The notes below the pieces were generated by a model. It had not been told where the DNA came from, ran no database searches, and saw nothing but the letters and a program-made list of their open reading frames with translations. A program made the translations under genes and the position numbers. A DNA stretch of 40,318 nucleotides, taken from contig NZ_QMEV01000048.1 of assembly GCF_003284935.1 (NCBI RefSeq), positions 1 through 40,318 on the forward strand, read 5' to 3'. The DNA is from Mycobacterium colombiense. Its GTDB lineage: Bacteria > Actinomycetota > Actinomycetes > Mycobacteriales > Mycobacteriaceae. Shown piece after piece: positions 6,509-16,017 of this stretch (positions are counted from its first letter, which is position 1; every line of letters begins with the position of its first letter).

Positions 6509-7684
6509 ATGAGCGAAGGCCAGCAAGGGTCGTTCTACCTGCCCCGGCTCGATTTCGCCACGCTGCCGATGACCGAGGACCGGGGCGTCGGTTGGAAGAC
6601 ACTGCGCGACGCCGGACCGGTCGTGTTCATGAACGGTCACTACTACATCACCCGCCGCGAGGACGTGCTGGCCGCGCTGCGCAACACCAAGGTCTTCTCC
6701 TCGACGATCCTGCAGCCCCCCGGCCACCCCCTGCCGGTGCTGCCGCTGGCTTACGATCCGCCGCAACACACCCGCTACCGCCAGATCCTGCAGCCGTACT
6801 TCAGCCCGCACGCGTTGAGCAAGTCGCGCCCGGTGCTGCAGCGTCACGCCACCGAGATGATCGCGGCGCTGGCCGGCCGGGGCGAGTGCGAGGTGATGGC
6901 GGATTTCGCCAATCTCTACCCGTTTCAGGTGTTTTTGGACCTCTACGGTCTGCCGGTCGAGGATCGTGACCGTCTGATCGAGTGGAAGGACGCCGTCGTC
7001 AGCGACAAGCCCTTCGTCAGCCAGAGCGACATAGAGAAATCCGAGCAGCTGCTGACATACCTGGCCGACGTCATCGCGCAGCGCCGGCAACACCCGAAGT
7101 CGGACATGCTGTCGCAGGTGATCACCGGCAAGGGCAATTTCACCGACCTCGAACTGCTCGGCATGACCCATCTGCTCATCCTGGCCGGTCTGGACACGGT
7201 GACCGCGGCCATCGGATTCTCGCTGTTCGAATTGGCCCGCAGGCCGCAGCTGCGCAAGCAGCTGCGCGACAACCCCAAGCAGATCAGGGTTTTCATCGAA
7301 GAGATCGTCCGGCTCGAGCCGTCGGCGCCGGTGGCGCCGCGGGTCACCACCGAATTCGTCGAGGTCGGCGGCATGACTCTGCCGCCCGGCACCTCGGTGC
7401 GGCTGTGCATGGCGGCGGTCAATCGTGACGACAGCGACGCGATGTCCACCAACGAGCTGAACATGGACGGAAAAGTCCACCGCCACTGGGGATTTGGCGG
7501 TGGACCGCATCGCTGCCTGGGCTCTCACCTGGCGCGCATCGAGCTGACGGTGATCGTCGCGGAATGGCTCACCCAGATTCCGGATTTCGAACTGCCCGAG
7601 GGTTACTCCCCCGTCATCAATTACCCCTCAAAAAGCTTCGCGCTCAAGGAGTTACCGCTGCGCTGGGGCGCGATCCCGGTGTGA
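6509..7684 (+). CDS. cyp143: Cytochrome P450 CYP143
   Basis: About 391 residues from the chosen ATG (MSEGQQGSFYLPRLDF). An earlier in-frame ATG at 6473 would add 12 residues, but the family starts close to GSFYLPRL. Visible P450 features are the I-helix oxygen-binding motif AGLDT, the ExxR motif in EEIVRL, and the heme loop FGGGPHRCLG with the proximal Cys at about residue 336. The sequence closely follows the remembered M. tuberculosis CYP143 (Rv1785c). It is a heme monooxygenase whose natural substrate is not established to my knowledge. It is divergent from its ferredoxin and convergent with eccC5 (43-bp gap). The twin CAATATTG sites upstream may control both P450 and ferredoxin. Confidence 0.94.
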   Translation: MSEGQQGSFYLPRLDFATLPMTEDRGVGWKTLRDAGPVVFMNGHYYITRREDVLAALRNTKVFSSTILQPPGHPLPVLPLAYDPPQHTRYRQILQPYFSPHALSKSRPVLQRHATEMIAALAGRGECEVMADFANLYPFQVFLDLYGLPVEDRDRLIEWKDAVVSDKPFVSQSDIEKSEQLLTYLADVIAQRRQHPKSDMLSQVITGKGNFTDLELLGMTHLLILAGLDTVTAAIGFSLFELARRPQLRKQLRDNPKQIRVFIEEIVRLEPSAPVAPRVTTEFVEVGGMTLPPGTSVRLCMAAVNRDDSDAMSTNELNMDGKVHRHWGFGGGPHRCLGSHLARIELTVIVAEWLTQIPDFELPEGYSPVINYPSKSFALKELPLRWGAIPV

Positions 7685-7727
7685 CCGGTCCGGCCCCGGC
7701 GCAGCGGCTGACATAACTTTCGCGGCC

Positions 7728-10700
7728 CTACCTGCGCAGCTCGGTCGCGGCGACCTGAACGAACACGCCGGTGTCCTCGGCCATCAGCAGGCCTCGGCCA
7801 CGGGGCAGCGGGCCACCCTTCATCTTGCCGCGGATGAATCCCTCGTCCGGATCGGCGTCCATCACCAGCAGCGGCGCGTTCGCCTGGGCCAGGGCCCGCA
7901 ACATCGGGTCGCTGCCGGCCGACGACCAGCCACCGAACGTGCGCGTGACGATCACGTGCAGGCCGACATCGGCGGCCCGGGTCACCCAGGGAGCGGCCTT
8001 GTGCAGCGGCGAATCGAAGCCCGCGGGCAGCTGCTGGATGTCGTCGACGATCAAGAAGATCTCCGGTCCACTCCACCAGTTGCGGGAGAGCAACTCTTCG
8101 GCCGACAACCCCGGCGGCGGCTCGCGGCCGGCCAGGACCGCGGCCAGTTCGCCCATCATCGCCTGCACGCCATCGAGGTTGTAGGCGAATTTCTCCACGT
8201 AGTCGGAGCCGAGCGTGGTCAGCAGCTGGCGACGCGGGTCGACCAGCCACACCTGGGCCGAGGGCTGCCCGGCCGGCGGCGGCGGTGCGCTGGTGGCTCC
8301 CGGCGCGTACAACCGCCCGATCTCGGACATGATGGTGGCCAGCGTCGTGGTGCGCCCACACTCGCGGCGACCGGTCACCATCAGGTGCGCGTTCTCGGCG
8401 AAGTTGAGATACACCGGCGACAGATCCAATTCCGAGATGGCCCAAGCGATTCCGCCCGCACCCACACCCTGGCGGGTGTCCTGGGCGGCCAGCTCCCGGA
8501 GCTGTTCGACGCCGAATGTCGCCGGCAGTCGGCGCACCGGCGGGGCCTGGCCGGTGGCGATGCGGCTGACGGCTTCGACGATGCTGTCGGACTCGAACCG
8601 GTTGTCCGGCGTGCTGGCCAGCGCCGGCCGCGCCACCAGGGTGTGCAGACCGGACTGCGGGTCGGCGTCGAGACGGACGTAGTTGACCGCGACCATGCCG
8701 CGGCCCGGCTTGACCGGAACGTCCTTGGCGAACCGCGAGCGCACCAGCTTGGCGTCCTCCACGGCGGCCAACCGCAGCTCGACCCGGGACCCGAATCCGC
8801 TGCGCACCGGCGGCCGCAGCTCCGATTCGCGATCGGCCGTGACCACCACGTGCACCCCGAACGAGGGTCCCTGGTTGATGATCACGTTGACCTGCTCGAT
8901 CAGCACCTCGTTTTCCTCGGCCAGCGCCCGGTAGTTGTCGACCACCAGGTAGACGTCGCCGAACCCGTCGTTGGGAACCGGGCCGGGCTCGTTGCCGAAC
9001 TTGCGCCGCCGGAACACCTCCATCGACGCGATCCCGTACTCGAGGAAGCTGCGCTTGCGCTCCCGCACCAGCGCCAACAGTTCGGCCACCGTGCGCCGAA
9101 CGCCGTAGGGGTCGGTCGGGCCGGCCACCTCACCGACGTGGGGCAGGCGGGCGACCGTGGTCAGCGCGGTGCTGCTGTAGGCCAGGCAGTAGAACTGGAT
9201 CTGCTCGGGCGTGTGGGTCAGCGCCGCCGAGCAGATCAGGGTCTGCAGCGCCGTCGTCTTGCCCGAACCGCCGGCGCCCAGGATCAGCACGTTGGCACCG
9301 GGTCCCGACGTGTCGACCGTCCACGGCGGCTGGTCGTGCTTGAACGGACGGTCGATGATCCCGATCGGGAAGACCAGATCCTGCGCGCTGCCGTAGTCCT
9401 GCTGCCAGGGGTGGCCGAGGAACCGGTTGACCAATTCGTCGATGGCGACCGGCTGGTTCAGCGGCGGCTGCCACAGCCGGTACGGCTGGAAGTCGATCTT
9501 GCGCAGCTGGTCGATGATGACGGTACCGACCTTGGGCGTCCTGATGCCTTCGGCGTCGTCGTCCTCGCCGCCCTCGACCTCGACCGGCAAGCCGTCGGCG
9601 GGGTTCGCGGGCGCGGCGACGTCCGGCCCCCCGACGCTGACTTCCAGCGGGGTGAACGAGTTGGTGAACAGTTGCGGCCGGACGTAGTCGATGCTGTGCA
9701 CCAGCGCCGGCGCCTCGTCCCCGTCGTCGGTCAACCCGCGCGGGAAGTAGTCCCGCCACAGGAATTCGGCCTGGAACCGGGTGATGTCCTCGAGGCTGCG
9801 GCGGAAGTAACCCAGACCGGCCTGCGCGGGCAGGTTGACCGCGTTCGGCACGCCGGCCGCCTGCGCCGCACCGGCGGTACGCGCCTTCAGCACCAACCGG
9901 TAACCCATGTTCTCCATGAGCTTTTCGGCGCGGCTCTCGATGGTCTGCGACGCCATCATCAGGTGGATCCAGTAGGCGCGACCCTGCCGGCCGATCGAGT
10001 CGAGGACGTCCACCGCCGTCGGCATGATGCGGAACCATTCGTAGAACTCGTCGATGACGACCACGAGCATCGGCAGTGGAGCCATGTCCTGGCCACGCGC
10101 CCGCATCCGGCTGCGCACCGAGTTGTATTCCTTGGCGTCGTCGACGCCGGCGCTGTCGCAGATCGCCTTGCGGCGGGCGATCTCGCCCCACAGGGCGTCC
10201 AGGAAGCGCTCCATCAGCGCCTGGTCTTCTTCCAGGTCGGTGATGATGCGGGACACGTGCGGCACGCCGGCGAACGGCTTGACCGCCGATCCACCCTTGA
10301 GGTCGGCGAGCACGAACTGCAGCTCTTCGGGCGGGTGGCTGAGCATCAGCGATTCGATCACGGTTCGCACCAGGGTGGATTTACCCGAACCGGTCGTTCC
10401 GGACATGACGCCGTGCGGGCCGTCGCCGCCTTCGTCCAGCGACTTCATGTCCAGGAACAGCAGCTCGCCGTTGTCGGAGCGGACACCGAAGGGCGCCCGC
10501 AACCGCGACCTGCCCATCGAGTCGTTGCGGCTGCCCCACAGTTCGTGGAAGTCGATGCGGCCCGGGTCGTCGATTCCGTAGTAGGACAGGATGTCTCGGG
10601 CGCCGATGTGCGCCACCCGCTGGCCGATCTCCTCGTACGCCTCGGCGAGCCGCCAGCGCGCCAGCTTCTGCGAGAACTCCTCGGCCTCGGCGGTGCTGAT

Positions 10701-11894
10701 GTGGTCGGTGAGGGCGAAGAACCAGGGCTTCTCGTCGATGACCATCCAGGTGTCGCGGTCGCGGGGCAGCGCCTCGATCACACCCTTCTCGTCGAACCGT
10801 AGCGTGCGCTCCGGGACCGCGCTCCACATCGCCGAGCCGGTGAGATCGAAGAACGTCACCCCGTCGACGCCTTCGCCGCTGATCACGTACTCCCATTGCG
10901 GGTCAACCACATCGGCGATGATCACCGTGTGCGGCGTCGGGGTCTGGGCCGACGAACTGGCGTGGCGGGGCGTGAAAGACCCACGGCCGGCGAACAATTC
11001 GGCCTGCTCGGCGGCGAACTCGCGCACCGAGCTGTAGACCATCCGCGCGTTGCCCGCGGCGTCCTGGCGGCGCGGGTCACCGAAGTGGGGCAGCCATTTC
11101 ACCCAGTCCCATTCGTCCAGCTCGGAACTGACCACGATCATCCGCATGTGGTCGGGCCCGTGCGAGAAGGCCAGCTGGCAGATGATCGCCCGCATCAGCC
11201 CCAGCACTTGTTCGCGGTCCCCGGCCAGCGAGTACCAGGGCTCGACGAGCACCGAGATCATCTTGGGCAGGTTGTAGACGACGCTTTGATAGCGACCGAA
11301 TTCCTGAAGCGCCTTACCGGTCACCGGCTCGAGCTCGATGTCGGTGGGCATGTTCTGGGGCTCACCCCAGGTCACCTCGGGGCGGGTCATGCCGACGCCG
11401 ACGCGGACCACGCCGAAGTTCAGGTCCTTGCCGTCGGGCTTGCGCTCCCACATCCGCGACGACCCCACCGCGGCGGCCAGCGTGGTGGGCGCGGGGTGGA
11501 ACCACCGGTAGTTGGCGTCCATGCTGTCGGCCGACTCGTGGGCGGTCTCGCGCAGCATGTCCAGCATCAGCATGAACTGGGCGCGCATCGAGTCCAGCTT
11601 GGGGCGGCTCATCTGCTGCTGGCCGCCGAATCGGCCGCCGAACATCATCATCGCGACGCCACCGATCATGAAGATCGGGAAGATCGAGCCGGCGCCCCCG
11701 AACACGTGCGACCCGCTGGCGAAGGTCATGGCGACCATGCCGATCAGCAGGCCGACCACCACGACGCCGACCACCACGATCCACCAGGGCTTGCCCTCCG
11801 GCGGCGGGATGCTCAACGGCGTCGGGAGGACGATGTTCTCCGGCTTGATTACCGGAGGCTTCTCCGGTGTCGGCCGCGCAAATCCACGTTTCAC
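7728..11894 (-). CDS. eccC5: ESX-5 type VII secretion ATPase EccC5
   Basis: A 1388-residue FtsK/SpoIIIE-type motor of the ESX-5 inner-membrane complex, which recognises and drives export of PE/PPE and Esx substrates. It begins with GTG (MKRGFARPTPEKPPVIKPEN), matching the remembered M. tuberculosis start; the open frame extends further upstream but overlaps eccB5. Two membrane helices lie at about residues 35-85. Three ATPase domains follow, with P-loops GTTGSGKST near 495, GAGGSGKTT near 875 and the degenerate GRRECGRTTT near 1175; the third lacks the P-loop Lys (Arg instead). The protein ends VQVAATELRR. Length and sequence agree with the family (~1391 residues). The start overlaps the eccB5 stop by four bases (GTGA), so the two are co-transcribed and probably translationally coupled. 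Confidence 0.98.
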   Translation of the reverse strand: MKRGFARPTPEKPPVIKPENIVLPTPLSIPPPEGKPWWIVVVGVVVVGLLIGMVAMTFASGSHVFGGAGSIFPIFMIGGVAMMMFGGRFGGQQQMSRPKLDSMRAQFMLMLDMLRETAHESADSMDANYRWFHPAPTTLAAAVGSSRMWERKPDGKDLNFGVVRVGVGMTRPEVTWGEPQNMPTDIELEPVTGKALQEFGRYQSVVYNLPKMISVLVEPWYSLAGDREQVLGLMRAIICQLAFSHGPDHMRMIVVSSELDEWDWVKWLPHFGDPRRQDAAGNARMVYSSVREFAAEQAELFAGRGSFTPRHASSSAQTPTPHTVIIADVVDPQWEYVISGEGVDGVTFFDLTGSAMWSAVPERTLRFDEKGVIEALPRDRDTWMVIDEKPWFFALTDHISTAEAEEFSQKLARWRLAEAYEEIGQRVAHIGARDILSYYGIDDPGRIDFHELWGSRNDSMGRSRLRAPFGVRSDNGELLFLDMKSLDEGGDGPHGVMSGTTGSGKSTLVRTVIESLMLSHPPEELQFVLADLKGGSAVKPFAGVPHVSRIITDLEEDQALMERFLDALWGEIARRKAICDSAGVDDAKEYNSVRSRMRARGQDMAPLPMLVVVIDEFYEWFRIMPTAVDVLDSIGRQGRAYWIHLMMASQTIESRAEKLMENMGYRLVLKARTAGAAQAAGVPNAVNLPAQAGLGYFRRSLEDITRFQAEFLWRDYFPRGLTDDGDEAPALVHSIDYVRPQLFTNSFTPLEVSVGGPDVAAPANPADGLPVEVEGGEDDDAEGIRTPKVGTVIIDQLRKIDFQPYRLWQPPLNQPVAIDELVNRFLGHPWQQDYGSAQDLVFPIGIIDRPFKHDQPPWTVDTSGPGANVLILGAGGSGKTTALQTLICSAALTHTPEQIQFYCLAYSSTALTTVARLPHVGEVAGPTDPYGVRRTVAELLALVRERKRSFLEYGIASMEVFRRRKFGNEPGPVPNDGFGDVYLVVDNYRALAEENEVLIEQVNVIINQGPSFGVHVVVTADRESELRPPVRSGFGSRVELRLAAVEDAKLVRSRFAKDVPVKPGRGMVAVNYVRLDADPQSGLHTLVARPALASTPDNRFESDSIVEAVSRIATGQAPPVRRLPATFGVEQLRELAAQDTRQGVGAGGIAWAISELDLSPVYLNFAENAHLMVTGRRECGRTTTLATIMSEIGRLYAPGATSAPPPPAGQPSAQVWLVDPRRQLLTTLGSDYVEKFAYNLDGVQAMMGELAAVLAGREPPPGLSAEELLSRNWWSGPEIFLIVDDIQQLPAGFDSPLHKAAPWVTRAADVGLHVIVTRTFGGWSSAGSDPMLRALAQANAPLLVMDADPDEGFIRGKMKGGPLPRGRGLLMAEDTGVFVQVAATELRR

Positions 11895-13408
11895 TTCGGT
11901 ACCGCCAACTCTCCTGGGGACATATCCATCGGTAGCGTGTCGTGCTCCACCAGCGCATCCGCCCGCGACAACGTCGGCCCTTGCGGGAGCAGTCGCAGCG
12001 CCACCCACGGCGCCAGGCCCGGTTTCGTCTTCAGGCCCAACGCCTCTCGCACCTCGCGGGTGTCGTCGACCCCGAACCGCGCGCCCGCGTCGGTGAGCCA
12101 CCACAGCGATTCGGTCGTCTTGGCTCCGGGATCGTTTCCGGTGACGGCCACGAAGTTCGCGTAATCGGGGCCGAAGAAGACCTGGTCGGCTTCGCGGCCG
12201 GTGGTGTCCGCCTTGACCAGCGACACCACCCGGTTGACGTCCTTCTGCTCGACCGGAATGGTCGCGCCGGAGATGACCTGCACGCGGGCCCGGTTCTCAC
12301 CGGAGGTCTTCTGCCACCACCAGCAGGTCGCCGGGTTCTCGCGGATATCCATCACATTGAGGGGCGCGTCCGGGTACGACGACAGGTCCAGCTTGTTGAC
12401 CACCGGCATCTTCGCCAGCGCAGACGGCTCCACGGTCACCGGTTTGGTGTTGCCCGGCCCGGCGTTCTGCAGGATCTGGGCCACCAACGGCGGCAGCGTC
12501 TGCACACCGTCGGCCAGCACCAGCGAATACTGTTGCGGCCCACTGATCTGCGGGGTGACGATCACCGTGCCGATCGGGCCGGGCGCGTTGGGGAACGACG
12601 CCCCGGCGCCCGCGTTCTGGATCTGGGGCACGGTCAGCTCCGGCCCCACCGGCAACGCGTCGTACAGGGCGCGGCTCATCGGCTTGGCCATGCTGACCTG
12701 CTCGGGGGTCAGCCCCAGCGGCAGCAGCACCGATCGGTTCGACCCGTCGATGCGGGAGCGACGCCCGTCGCGGACCACCCAGGCGTCCCCGCTGTAGTTC
12801 AGCACCACCGCGTCCGAGCCGGTCAGCACCCGCCGGTGGTTGCTCAGGTCGGGGTTGCCGTCGATGACCGTGACCGTCACACCCGACGGGGCGCCGGCAC
12901 CGGTCGAGTTCGCCACGGTGTCGCAGACCAACCAGGACGACGTGGCGGGGCTGGTCGGATGGAAGCTGGACGGTGCGCCCGGGATGCCGACCATCGGGCC
13001 GCGCGGCAGGCTGGCGATCTGGTTGGACTTGACCAGGTGCGGGTTGTCGGGGCGACCGGTGATGAGGCGGGCCGACGCCAGGTTCAGCGCGGGGTACAAC
13101 TTCTCGCCGACGCGGACGTACAGCGCACCCGAGTCGCGGTCGGCGATGATCGGTGACTCGTTGATCTGCCCGGCCGGGCTGATGAAGGAGTAGAGCAGCG
13201 CGCCCAGGCAGATGACCAGCGCGGCGGAGATCGACGCCACCACGGCCAGGTTCTGTCGCCGTCCCGGCTCGACCTCCATGCGGACGCGCCACCGGGTCAG
13301 CGCCATCGCGGTGCGGCGCGCAAGGAACTGGTAGCCGGTCACCTGGGTCCGGGTCGACAACCCGAGGCCGTACCCCGACCCGCGCTGCCCGCGACTCTCT
13401 TCCGCCAC
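11891..13408 (-). CDS. eccB5: ESX-5 core membrane protein EccB5
   Basis: A 505-residue component of the ESX-5 membrane complex. A short cytoplasmic N-terminus (residues 1-50; STRTQVTGYQFLARR is typical of EccB proteins) is followed by one membrane helix at about 52-74 (LAVVASISAALVICLGALLY). A large periplasmic domain with the repeat fold of this family makes up the rest. Cys residues near the CDTVANS and ATCWWW segments could form the conserved disulfide. It starts with GTG and is the first gene of eccB5-eccC5. The upstream region is divergent from malQ, as in M. tuberculosis (Rv1782/Rv1781c). Confidence 0.97.
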   Translation of the reverse strand: MAEESRGQRGSGYGLGLSTRTQVTGYQFLARRTAMALTRWRVRMEVEPGRRQNLAVVASISAALVICLGALLYSFISPAGQINESPIIADRDSGALYVRVGEKLYPALNLASARLITGRPDNPHLVKSNQIASLPRGPMVGIPGAPSSFHPTSPATSSWLVCDTVANSTGAGAPSGVTVTVIDGNPDLSNHRRVLTGSDAVVLNYSGDAWVVRDGRRSRIDGSNRSVLLPLGLTPEQVSMAKPMSRALYDALPVGPELTVPQIQNAGAGASFPNAPGPIGTVIVTPQISGPQQYSLVLADGVQTLPPLVAQILQNAGPGNTKPVTVEPSALAKMPVVNKLDLSSYPDAPLNVMDIRENPATCWWWQKTSGENRARVQVISGATIPVEQKDVNRVVSLVKADTTGREADQVFFGPDYANFVAVTGNDPGAKTTESLWWLTDAGARFGVDDTREVREALGLKTKPGLAPWVALRLLPQGPTLSRADALVEHDTLPMDMSPGELAVPK

Positions 13409-13831
13409 TTATTCACCATCCGGTCTGCTGAAGCGCCTGGATATCACCATCTGATCGATCCAGCGCGAATTACATGACAACGTTAAGGCACCTGCGCGGA
13501 CCTCGCCACGCGGCGCCAATGCGCATTGGCTTCTACATTTGTTTATGCACCCGGATCCGGCCCCGTCCACCGCCGCGGGCCGCCAGGGAATACCGCGCCG
13601 ACGCGCCCCACTGAGCTGGCAGTTTTCGTTCCCCCGCGGATGAGCCGACCGGATCCCTTCGATCCCCTCAGGGCATCGTAATCGCCGCGGGCCCGCCCGT
13701 CCTGTCGAGCGCGCGAAGCCGGCGCCGGCGGCCGATCCAGATGAACGGCGGGCGACCGCCCAGCAAAGAATGCGCCAACCCGCCCCGGGTCCGAGTCGCC
13801 GACCGGCGAATCCGGACACCAAGATGGCGGT
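13409..13831. other. Divergent promoter region between eccB5 and malQ
   Basis: 423 bp without a gene. It must contain the start signals for the ESX-5 eccB5-eccC5 transcript (leftward) and malQ (rightward). The most visible element is a perfect 16-bp palindrome at 13515-13530. A/T-rich tracts lie on either side of it (13468-13490 and 13531-13550) and could hold -10 elements, but I cannot assign them firmly. Confidence 0.65.
13515..13530. promoter_or_regulatory. Perfect 16-bp palindrome in the eccB5/malQ promoter region
   Basis: GCCAATGCGCATTGGC is its own reverse complement over all 16 bases. It lies 107 bases upstream of eccB5 and about 300 upstream of malQ, between A/T-richer tracts. Size and position fit an operator for a dimeric helix-turn-helix regulator. 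No regulator can be named. Confidence 0.5.
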
Positions 13832-15982
13832 ATGACTGAACTCGCGCCGTCGCTGATCGAACTCGCTCGCAGATACGGCATCGCGACCGAGTACGAGGAC
13901 TGGTCCGGCCGCCGGGTGCGGGTCGCGGAGACGACGTTGAAGGCGGTGCTGGGTGCGTTCGGCGTGGCGGCCGACAACGAGCAGGAGCGCAACGCCGCGC
14001 TGACGGCGAAGCTGCGGTCGCACTGGGCGCGCCGGCTGCCGCCGACCATCGTCGGGCGCACCGGCGAGCAGATCCGGTTCTGGGCGCATGTCACCCACGG
14101 CGATCCCGCCGAGGTGTGGTTGCAGCTCGAAGACGGGACGGTGCGCGACGGTGTCGAACAGGTCGACAACTTCACCCCGCCGTTCGACCTGGACGGTCGC
14201 TGGGTGGGCGAGGCCAGCTTCCTGCTGCCCTCCGATCTGCCGCTGGGCTATCACCGGGTGCACCTGCGTTCCGGCGACTGCGAAACCAGCACCGCGCTGA
14301 TCGTGACCCCGGATTGGCTCGGGCTGCCCGAGCGGCTCGGCGCCCGGCGCGCGTGGGGGCTGGCCGCGCAGCTGTACAGCGTGCGGTCGCGCCAGTCGTG
14401 GGGTGTCGGCGATCTGACCGATCTGACCGACCTCGCGGTGTGGTCGGCCTCCCGGCACGGCGCCGACTACCTGCTGGTCAATCCCCTGCACGCCGCGGCC
14501 CCGACCAAGCCGATGGAGCCGTCGCCGTATTTGCCGACATCGCGCCGCTTCGTCAACCCTATTTATCTTCACGTCGAGGCGATCCCCGAGTTCGCCGAGC
14601 TGACCAAGCGCAGCCGGGTCCGCCGGCTGCGTTCCGAGGTCCAGCAGCGCGCCGGCGGCGTCGACGCCATCGACCGCGACGGCTCGTGGGCGGCCAAGCG
14701 GGCGGCGCTGCGGCTGCTGCACCAGGAACCGCGCTCGGCGGGCAGGGAGCTGTCCTACGCCGCGTTCCGCGACCGGGAGGGCCGCGCGCTGGACGACTTC
14801 GCCACCTGGTGCGCGCTGGCCGAGAAGCACGGCGACGACTGGCATTCCTGGCCGGAGGCGTTGCAGCACCCGGACGCGTCCGGCGTCGCGGAGTTCGCCC
14901 GAAAGCATTCCGACACAGTCGATTTCCACCGCTGGATGCAGTGGCAACTCGACGAGCAGCTGGCCGCGACGCAGTCACAGGCGATCCGGGCCGGCATGTC
15001 GTTGGGCATCATGCACGACCTGGCCGTCGGTGTGCACCCTAACGGCGCCGACGCCTGGGCGCTGCAGGACGTGATGGCACTGGGGGTGACCGCGGGCGCG
15101 CCGCCGGACGAGTTCAACCAGCTCGGCCAGGACTGGTCACAGCCGCCGTGGCGACCGGATCGGTTGGACGAGCACGAATATCGGCCCTTCCGCGCGCTGA
15201 TCGGTGCCGTGCTGCGGCACGCCGGCGGGGTGCGCATCGACCACATCATCGGGTTGTTCCGGTTGTGGTGGATCCCGCGGGGCGCCTCGCCCACCGACGG
15301 CACCTACGTGCGGTACGACCACGAGGCCATGATCGGCATCGTCGCCCTGGAAGCGCACCGGGCGGGGGCGGTCGTCGTCGGCGAGGATCTCGGCACGGTC
15401 GAGCCGTGGGTGCGTGACTACCTCTTGTTGCGCGGCTTGCTGGGTACGTCGATCCTCTGGTTCGAGTTGGACCGGGACGGTAACGGTGGCCCGCTGCCGG
15501 CCGAGCGCTGGCGCGAGTACTGCCTGTCCTCGGTCACCACGCACGATCTGCCGCCGACCGCCGGCTATCTGGCGGGCGACCATGTGCGGCTGCGGGATTC
15601 GTTGGGACTGCTGACCCGGCCCGTCGAAGAGGAGCTGGAGTCCGACCGGACCGAGCTGGCGGCGTGGATGGCCGAGCTGCGCCGGGTCGGGCTGCTCGAG
15701 GACGGCGAGGACGATCCCGAGCACGTCGTCGTGGCGCTGTACCGCTATCTGGGCAGGACGCCGTCGCGGCTGCTGGGCGTGGCCCTGACCGACGCCGTCG
15801 GCGACCGCCGGACCCAGAATCAGCCCGGCACCACCGACGAATACCCCAACTGGCGGGTGCCGCTGACGGGTCCCGACGGGCGCCCGGTCATGCTCGAGGA
15901 CATCTTCGCCGATCGCCGCACCGCCAGGCTCGCCGAAGCCGTGCGCGCCGCAATAGCCCCCGCCGAAAGCGCGGCCCGCTAG
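13832..15982 (+). CDS. malQ: 4-alpha-glucanotransferase (amylomaltase), MalQ
   Basis: A 716-residue GH77 enzyme that transfers alpha-1,4-glucan segments between maltodextrins in glycogen/maltose metabolism. The catalytic residues can be read directly: nucleophile D470 in GGVRIDHIIG, acid/base E518 in VVGEDLGTV, and the stabilising D572 in VTTHDLPPT. The ~150-residue N-terminal extension (MTELAPSLIELARRYGIATE) is typical of the long actinobacterial and enterobacterial type. It is the counterpart of Rv1781c. In M. tuberculosis its downstream neighbour is Rv1780; here five other genes intervene. Confidence 0.96.
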   Translation: MTELAPSLIELARRYGIATEYEDWSGRRVRVAETTLKAVLGAFGVAADNEQERNAALTAKLRSHWARRLPPTIVGRTGEQIRFWAHVTHGDPAEVWLQLEDGTVRDGVEQVDNFTPPFDLDGRWVGEASFLLPSDLPLGYHRVHLRSGDCETSTALIVTPDWLGLPERLGARRAWGLAAQLYSVRSRQSWGVGDLTDLTDLAVWSASRHGADYLLVNPLHAAAPTKPMEPSPYLPTSRRFVNPIYLHVEAIPEFAELTKRSRVRRLRSEVQQRAGGVDAIDRDGSWAAKRAALRLLHQEPRSAGRELSYAAFRDREGRALDDFATWCALAEKHGDDWHSWPEALQHPDASGVAEFARKHSDTVDFHRWMQWQLDEQLAATQSQAIRAGMSLGIMHDLAVGVHPNGADAWALQDVMALGVTAGAPPDEFNQLGQDWSQPPWRPDRLDEHEYRPFRALIGAVLRHAGGVRIDHIIGLFRLWWIPRGASPTDGTYVRYDHEAMIGIVALEAHRAGAVVVGEDLGTVEPWVRDYLLLRGLLGTSILWFELDRDGNGGPLPAERWREYCLSSVTTHDLPPTAGYLAGDHVRLRDSLGLLTRPVEEELESDRTELAAWMAELRRVGLLEDGEDDPEHVVVALYRYLGRTPSRLLGVALTDAVGDRRTQNQPGTTDEYPNWRVPLTGPDGRPVMLEDIFADRRTARLAEAVRAAIAPAESAAR

Positions 15983-16017
15983 TCGCCGGGCGGGGGGCCT
16001 TGTTAGCTTCGGACACC

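Noticed and set aside
7956..10802. Very long plus-strand frame opposite eccC5
   Set aside because: It is the mirror of a highly GC3-biased gene; the product is His/Arg/Gly-rich and eccC5 is certain.
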